From: Blautia luti
GTDB taxonomy: Bacteria; Bacillota; Clostridia; Lachnospirales; Lachnospiraceae
Length of the DNA stretch: 64,000 nt
Assembly: GCF_033096465.1 (NCBI RefSeq)
Contig: NZ_AP028156.1
Location: 1,816,501-1,880,500, forward strand
Direction: 5' to 3'
Every line of letters starts with the position of its first letter. Positions within the stretch are counted from its first letter, which is position 1. The translations under genes and the position numbers were made by a program. Shown here piece after piece: positions 58,928-64,000 of the stretch. The notes beneath the pieces are model-generated. The model had not been told where the DNA came from. It searched no databases and worked only from the letters and a program-made list of their open reading frames with translations.

Positions 58928-59633
58928 ATAAAACACCTCCCAGAATTCCCAGCATTACTAATAAAAACAACAGTAGAAATAGCCAAAGTCCTATTTTGTC
59001 CGATCCCCAATTTTTATCAGCCAGTATCCATTCTACTGGATAAAACCATATCTGATTTTTAAAATAGCGGTCATGAAGAATAATTCCGAAATAGAAGCTT
59101 ACAAAAGGGATTCCATATACCATGTAAGCAGAATCCCATAAAATCCCGCAGCTTCCACCGAAAGTACTTATGATACTTCCGATAAGTCCTGTCCGGAATG
59201 CCTTCATGAGCAAGTCCAGAAGTGCTTCTTTCTGAATAGCACCCTGTATCTCCAGCGGATAGAACACAATAAAATTGATAAAAAGTACCGTTAGTATAGC
59301 TAATGTCCAGACCATAAAACCAGACATCATAATAGAAAAGACTTTACCTTCGACATACTGTCTGCGGGTCGTTCTGGGAAGTATCTCCTTTAAAAATCCA
59401 CTTTTATATTCTTGCAGAATGGAATCACTCCATGGCAATACGGCCGCTACCGGAATGGCAAAAGATACTGCCTGACTTTTTAAGGAACCTTCCAGTATAC
59501 TGATAAAAGTACCACATGCCAGTGCTTTTTTTAAGCTGGGATAAGTCTGGCCAATGGCGATGGAGATGCAGGCTATCAGCCATGCTGCCAGAAAATTCTT
59601 ATTAAATAACATACGTTTTGTTTCACCCCACAC
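58905..59633 (-). CDS. ABC-2 type permease A
   Basis: 242 residues, six membrane segments. MWGETKRMLFNKNFLAAWLI at the N-terminus, with EYKSGFLKEILPRTTRRQYV in the cytoplasmic loop, the usual signature of ABC-2 permeases. Pairs with the permease at 59652-60542 and the ATPase at 58211. Preceded by a short GGGAGGGGG stretch. Confidence 0.88.
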   Translation of the reverse strand: MWGETKRMLFNKNFLAAWLIACISIAIGQTYPSLKKALACGTFISILEGSLKSQAVSFAIPVAAVLPWSDSILQEYKSGFLKEILPRTTRRQYVEGKVFSIMMSGFMVWTLAILTVLFINFIVFYPLEIQGAIQKEALLDLLMKAFRTGLIGSIISTFGGSCGILWDSAYMVYGIPFVSFYFGIILHDRYFKNQIWFYPVEWILADKNWGSDKIGLWLFLLLFLLVMLGILGGVLYGRLEEI

Positions 59634-59651
59634 AGGTATTCCCCCTCCCGA

Positions 59652-60542
59652 TCATGTCTTTTCTCCAAGAAATTCAAAGGTATATTTTTTCATCCGGTTA
59701 ATTGCAAAAACTGCAAGAAGAACTAAAATACCCAGAAAAAACATGTAGGAATGCGTGATTTTCGGAAGCAATGGGTCATAACCCAAGTTATGTTTTCCGT
59801 ATACTGCCTGGTTCAGAGGACTGATCCAGCAGATTAATACATTTACCTGATACATTTCGTATTTTTCTTTATGTAAAATTGCAGCCAGTACTTTCGGGTC
59901 CAATAAAAAACCAAATACACTGTAAAGAAGGCCAAAAATCATACCCTTAGTCTTCCCTTTATAGAGATTTCCTACAAGGATTACAAAGCTTAAGGTCAGC
60001 GAATAACAAAACAGAAGGAAGAAAACCTGCAGCATACAGCCATAGGGTGAGATACTTTCCATGACCCTTACTGTAGAAGGGACCTGCAGGTTTTTTCCTA
60101 ATTCTGAATAACCAAGCATGGCCGCAGTTTCGCTCCACAGGTTACCTGGATAACTCTTTTTCATACACAGCACGGCCGTAAACAGCAGCATCAAAACCGT
60201 ATATAAAACAGTCACAAGAATAACATAAATGAATTGACCTAAAAGCCATTTCCTCTTGGTTGTCCGGGTCAGCTGGTATGGAGTAATAGGTGTCATCTTC
60301 GGCAGGTCAGAAAACATAAGAAGCAAGAGCAGCGAACTGGACAGTACTGCTATCCCATCCCCAAATGTCCAGATAAATGGCTCAATGGCCTGTACCGGTG
60401 TATCGTAGGTCTCCATTACAACCATGATTCTGCCTGTAAGCAGGAAACTAAGTACAAATTCTAACAGAAATATAAAAACAACTTTGGGATTGCGTAGAAA
60501 TCCGAAGAAATTGTACCTTACAATTCCAAATACCTGTCTCAT
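59652..60542 (-). CDS. ABC-2 type permease B
   Basis: 296 residues, about six membrane segments (for example IVRYNFFGFLRNPKVVFIFL at the start, RTTKRKWLLGQFIYVILVTV in the middle). No fold beyond ABC-2 membrane protein is obvious. One base separates it from the lipoprotein gene stop, so it is cotranscribed. The two permeases probably form a heterodimer. Confidence 0.86.
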   Translation of the reverse strand: MRQVFGIVRYNFFGFLRNPKVVFIFLLEFVLSFLLTGRIMVVMETYDTPVQAIEPFIWTFGDGIAVLSSSLLLLLMFSDLPKMTPITPYQLTRTTKRKWLLGQFIYVILVTVLYTVLMLLFTAVLCMKKSYPGNLWSETAAMLGYSELGKNLQVPSTVRVMESISPYGCMLQVFFLLFCYSLTLSFVILVGNLYKGKTKGMIFGLLYSVFGFLLDPKVLAAILHKEKYEMYQVNVLICWISPLNQAVYGKHNLGYDPLLPKITHSYMFFLGILVLLAVFAINRMKKYTFEFLGEKT

Positions 60543-60543
60543 G

Positions 60544-62028
60544 TCAGTAACCCAGATTCCGATCTATGATACTGCCATCCACGGCATTAATGGTAAGGAA
60601 ACTTTCATTCGGATCTTTACTGGTATTTGATTCTGTTTCTCCGTTATATTCACTTTCTGAAGTCATGCTGCCGAAAAAATCCCAGACGGGGATCAAAATA
60701 CCTGTGTGTGCGTCAGTAGACGGCTCATATATTCTGGCATAGCCAAGAACGATCCGATCAATATTATAGACCCTGGAATTTTCATATTGCATATTATCAG
60801 CGTTTGTTACCACCATCATTTTTTCATAAATTTTCATAATCTCGCTGAATGAAAGAAGATTTAAGTTCTCTGTCTTTATGTTACCAATTGTGTAGGGATT
60901 TGAATAAGTCATGCTTTCTATGCCATCTTTATCGACATAGAAACAGAGACTTTCATAAGACCATGTTTCCATTGTGCTGTCCATATCTTCCAATGCCCCA
61001 CCGTCTGCAAGTGTCTGAGTGACCGGCACACCATTTATGGTACGCGCATAATCAATTCTATATCCATTTCCAAAATCACCTGAACTATTATCGCCTTCAA
61101 AACTTTTGCACACCGCGTAATTCCAGTTAGAAAACTGTAAATCTGTGATGCCCATTTTTTCAACTTTTTCCTTTACAAGTTTTTTTGCTTCATTCAGGGA
61201 CAGCCCGATAGATTCTTCTGTAGGTTTTTCTTCCTCTTCAGAATATCCGTAATCACACCACATTGCATCCTCCGGTATTTTTTCCCCGCCCTTGTTTGCT
61301 GCTTTCTTGATCTTGACTGACAAGGTATCGGAGCCAGTGGAAGATATTTTATAGTAGTATTGTGAATCGTCTGGCATTTGTGCAATACAATCGAAAGGAT
61401 TTCCGGCAACAGGTTTTGCCTCTGTCAGGGTTTTCTTTTCCGGAGCAGTTTCGTATTCCTGTTCCCATGTCTCAATATCTTCATAGATATCATAGACATA
61501 ATTCCCATCATCGTCTGTTCCATAGTTATACGGATCCAGGTTTCCGTTAGCAACGTCTTCTTTTAGTTCATCCAGAGTTTTTTTAATTTCATCCTTTGTC
61601 TTCACATAATAACTATCCATGGTATAAAGTTTTGCCTCTGAGAAGAATGCGTTTGTAATACGGTCTAGAAGCTCCTGGGTAACTTCTGCCGCAGTGACAG
61701 AAATAGCAGATATCTTTTCCACTTCCGGAATTTCTACGCTTGCATCTGTATTTACCACGAGCTTGGCACTGTCATCTTCCACATGGCTTTTATAATTTTG
61801 AGGAGCATCAATGAGATTCCTGATGGTTGTCTTTGACTCTGAACCGTCATCGTTCTTGCTTTCAGATGCTTCTCCTTTAGAACCGCTAACATCATCCGCT
61901 TCCGTATAAGCATCTACAGCCTTGCTCCCCTTCGGCTTTACCAAAGAAGAATCCGGGGTCTGTGCGCATCCTGTAAACATTCCAATACAAAGCACTATTC
62001 CTGCAAACTTTTTTATGTTTTTTCTCAT
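60544..62028 (-). CDS. DUF6034-like lipoprotein, paralogue of 1747-3129
   Basis: 494 residues with lipobox FTGC (Cys21 in MRKNIKKFAGIVLCIGMFTG then C). Acidic linker, then a long domain containing LIPVWDFFGSMTSE and LTINAVDGSIIDRN at the end, as in 1747-3129. It follows the kinase by about 100 bp, and unlike the left-hand copy there is no strong terminator between them. It starts the transporter part of the operon, so it may be the receptor or chaperone of the transporter substrate or the sensor partner of the kinase. Confidence 0.88.
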   Translation of the reverse strand: MRKNIKKFAGIVLCIGMFTGCAQTPDSSLVKPKGSKAVDAYTEADDVSGSKGEASESKNDDGSESKTTIRNLIDAPQNYKSHVEDDSAKLVVNTDASVEIPEVEKISAISVTAAEVTQELLDRITNAFFSEAKLYTMDSYYVKTKDEIKKTLDELKEDVANGNLDPYNYGTDDDGNYVYDIYEDIETWEQEYETAPEKKTLTEAKPVAGNPFDCIAQMPDDSQYYYKISSTGSDTLSVKIKKAANKGGEKIPEDAMWCDYGYSEEEEKPTEESIGLSLNEAKKLVKEKVEKMGITDLQFSNWNYAVCKSFEGDNSSGDFGNGYRIDYARTINGVPVTQTLADGGALEDMDSTMETWSYESLCFYVDKDGIESMTYSNPYTIGNIKTENLNLLSFSEIMKIYEKMMVVTNADNMQYENSRVYNIDRIVLGYARIYEPSTDAHTGILIPVWDFFGSMTSESEYNGETESNTSKDPNESFLTINAVDGSIIDRNLGY

Positions 62029-62127
62029 TTCTGGTAATATCTCCTTTCTAAGGTTGTTATAAGTATATCATCGAGCATTACACCAAATCTTTCGCGATTT
62101 GTAACTGATATGTAAACGTTAGTGTGA

Positions 62128-63549
62128 TTACCAGAAAACAGAGACGGTAGTTCCTTTTCCCGGATTGCTTTCAATCTTCAGTTGGAAATCGTGCAGTTCT
62201 ATAATTTTCTGACATAAAGAAAGACCGAGCCCTACACTTCCTTTTGCCCTGGAACGAGATTTGTCTACCATATAAAATGGTTCCGTCACCATTTCCAGAT
62301 CCTCTTTCGGTATTCCCTTTCCAAAATCCTGAACCATCAGATGGTCTGGGGTTGCCTCAAGCACAATTTTAGATTCTTTCCTGGAAGCTTTGACTGCATT
62401 ATCAATTAGATTTGTCACTACACTTATCATTAAGTCCTGATCAAACTTCTTTACCAATTCTTTTGGTTCACAAAATACATCAAGAGAGATGTTTTTTTCT
62501 TGAAGCCTGCAATCAATGAGTTCTTTTACTTCTTTCAGGAAGTTATCCACCTGTATTTCAGCTGGATTGAATGAGTCTTCCGAAGCTTCGTAGAGTCCGG
62601 TTAATTCCAGCATTTTCATAGAAAGTCTTGAAAGCCTGCGACATTCATTTTCAATATAAATCAGAGCCTTCTCCTGCCTTTCCGGAGTTAGGCGCACAGT
62701 AAGCAATGTATCTGCATAGCCTATGATTGCAGTCATTGGGGTCTTCAGCTCATGAGCCAGACTTCCAATAAGCTGTTTTTGTGTCCGGTTTATGTTAGAA
62801 AGACTTTCAATTTGTTCTTTTATTTTACCTGTCATAAAATTAAAGGTTGCACCTACCTGCGCAAGTTCTGTATTTCCCTCTGACGGTACTTTAAAATCAT
62901 AAATACCTTCAGAAACAAGAAGCGTAGCTTCTCTTAGGCTTGTAAGCGGTGCTGTGATTTTTCGAAGGCTCAAATAAAGGATAATTCCCATTACCACGAT
63001 CAAAGATAAAGTAAATCCACCCGTCTGAAAAAACAGCAGATGACTTTTTTCTATTACATCTGTTATATCTTTATAAGTAACAATCTGATATCCCATATTT
63101 ACATTGCCATAGTAAAATAACAAAAGTGTCCTTCCATTTATCTGACTGATCATAGGGTCATGACCATCACTGTTGCTGCCATGATCCACCATGTTTGCCT
63201 TACTTGCACATAATTCTCTTAACTTTTTTACATCGAATTCATAAACAGTTCCATTATAGGTCATTTTTCCATCAAGATATAAAACCGCGCTGTCATGAAA
63301 AACCTGCCGAAAAGCATAAGTAACTATTTGGGGGCGCATTTCGTTGTCGGCATTCTGTTTCTGATTGTCAGAAAGGCTTGTTTTATTTTCAAACTGTAAG
63401 ATATTTGTTCTGAATATACTGCTTTCATAACTGTTGATATTCTGTATACTCTGATTTTTCCAACAATAAGTGGTATAGAGAAAGATCCCTGACGATACCA
63501 ACAAAATGATACATGTAGTCTGAGAAAAGATTTTTATTAAGAGTTTCAT
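62128..63549 (-). CDS. Membrane sensor histidine kinase with HAMP domain
   Basis: 473 residues. TM1 about 10-27, an extracytoplasmic sensor of about 140 residues, TM2 about 173-195, HAMP (RKITAPLTSLREATLLVSEG), HisKA SLAHELKTPMTAIIGYADTL with His266, ATPase domain (LIDNAVKASR, FGKGIPKEDL, GSVGLGLSLC). YMVDKSRSR is shared with the kinase at 3240-4499. The start overlaps the regulator stop (ATGA). The 99-bp gap before the lipoprotein gene shows no obvious gene and only weak promoter-like AT runs. Confidence 0.94.
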   Translation of the reverse strand: MKLLIKIFSQTTCIILLVSSGIFLYTTYCWKNQSIQNINSYESSIFRTNILQFENKTSLSDNQKQNADNEMRPQIVTYAFRQVFHDSAVLYLDGKMTYNGTVYEFDVKKLRELCASKANMVDHGSNSDGHDPMISQINGRTLLLFYYGNVNMGYQIVTYKDITDVIEKSHLLFFQTGGFTLSLIVVMGIILYLSLRKITAPLTSLREATLLVSEGIYDFKVPSEGNTELAQVGATFNFMTGKIKEQIESLSNINRTQKQLIGSLAHELKTPMTAIIGYADTLLTVRLTPERQEKALIYIENECRRLSRLSMKMLELTGLYEASEDSFNPAEIQVDNFLKEVKELIDCRLQEKNISLDVFCEPKELVKKFDQDLMISVVTNLIDNAVKASRKESKIVLEATPDHLMVQDFGKGIPKEDLEMVTEPFYMVDKSRSRAKGSVGLGLSLCQKIIELHDFQLKIESNPGKGTTVSVFW

Positions 63550-64000
63550 AAATCCACCTCAAGTCTGTAACCGATTCTGGGAATTGTTTTAATCTTATCC
63601 TGCCAGCCAAGCTTTTTCCTGATACGACCCACATGTGCATCCACAGTTCTTGTTTCTCCGCAGAACTCTTCATTCCACAGTTCCTGCAGAATCTGATTCC
63701 TGGTCAGTGCTTTATTCGGATTTTTGGCGAACACCATGAGGCAGTTATATTCCATTGGCTTTAAATAGATTTCCATGCCCATTTTTGTAACAGTGCGACT
63801 TGCAGTATCAATGATGACATCACCAATTTGAATCTGTTCTTGTACAGTGCCATTACGTTCCAGTACTTTTTCAAGACGGACCATCACTTCCAGCATTTCA
63901 AATGGTTTTACAATATAATCTTCCGCACCGTCTTTTAATCCCTTTATCTTGCTCGCGATATCTCCCTTTGCGGTAAGAAATATTACGGGGATTTCATACT
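63546..64000 (-). CDS. OmpR-family response regulator, 5' end cut by window edge
   Basis: The last ~151 residues are visible. From the edge: the receiver end (YEIPVIFLTAKGDIASKIKG, Lys in YIVKPFEM), then a winged helix with LKPMEYNCLMVFAKNPNKAL and a C-terminal TIPRIGYRLEVDL. The LTAKxDxASKxKGLKxGAEDY stretch equals the regulator at 4502-5161 (LTAKDDVASKVKGLKLGAED), so the two systems are sisters. The frame is open at the edge; the phospho-Asp lies outside the window. Confidence 0.93.
   Translation of the reverse strand, partial: YEIPVIFLTAKGDIASKIKGLKDGAEDYIVKPFEMLEVMVRLEKVLERNGTVQEQIQIGDVIIDTASRTVTKMGMEIYLKPMEYNCLMVFAKNPNKALTRNQILQELWNEEFCGETRTVDAHVGRIRKKLGWQDKIKTIPRIGYRLEVDL

Overview
The window looks like accessory-rich chromosome of a low-GC Gram-positive gut anaerobe, most likely a member of the Lachnospiraceae (Clostridia). 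The reasons are strong GGAGG ribosome sites in front of almost every gene, lipoproteins with lipoboxes, a class B sortase with a giant SpaA/Cna_B adhesin, BlaI/M56, BceAB and PadR regulatory modules, a Cys-rich KTR protein, and ICE-type sigma-like and ERF/primase genes. Nearly all genes lie on the minus strand. No rRNA, complete tRNA or CRISPR array was found.

Layout. (a) 1-5.2 kb: the end of a DUF4209-like gene, then a response regulator / histidine kinase / lipoprotein set. (b) 5.3-10.1 kb: CPBP protease, RecF-like AAA ATPase, two small membrane or zinc-ribbon proteins, an L,D-transpeptidase and several gene scars. (c) 10.2-13.4 kb: a BlaI/M56 pair and a secreted protein that shares the C-terminal domain of the M56 receptor. 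Three CTACA-N2-TGTAG operators tie them together. (d) 13.8-30.8 kb: a mobile-element-like block with class B sortase, a ~2170-residue adhesin, CHC2/Toprim primase, ERF annealing protein, cold-shock protein, S1-domain protein, DUF3268 protein and several unknowns. (e) 30.9-33.7 kb: DinJ/YafQ toxin-antitoxin, an N-truncated TnpB with a probable omega RNA, and ABC and sigma gene remnants.

(f) 33.7-45.3 kb: three ABC ATPase/FtsX permease pairs and one two-component system. Each ATPase has the same 24-bp box at the same distance from its -10, and the whole cassette is flanked by 31-bp direct repeats. (g) 45.5-50.5 kb: a BceAB/BceRS-type peptide-antibiotic resistance operon plus a small HTH protein. 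(h) 50.6-56.2 kb: two sigma-like HTH genes with a conserved hairpin-rich upstream module (a third, broken copy lies at 33.2 kb), KTR, YjdF, two PadR regulators and a MATE pump. (i) 56.2-64 kb: an operon with response regulator, kinase, DUF6034-like lipoprotein, two permeases, an ATPase, a surface protein with a C-terminal anchor and a membrane protein. It repeats the response regulator / kinase / lipoprotein order seen in (a).

The genes fit a theme of envelope sensing and defence: four two-component systems, a protease-based receptor, peptide exporters and a MATE pump, interleaved with integrated-element backbone and recombination scars. The most novel-looking unit is the BlaI/M56/secreted-protein module at 10.2-13.4 kb. 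The repeated lipoprotein/two-component sets and the boxed ABC/FtsX cassette come next.
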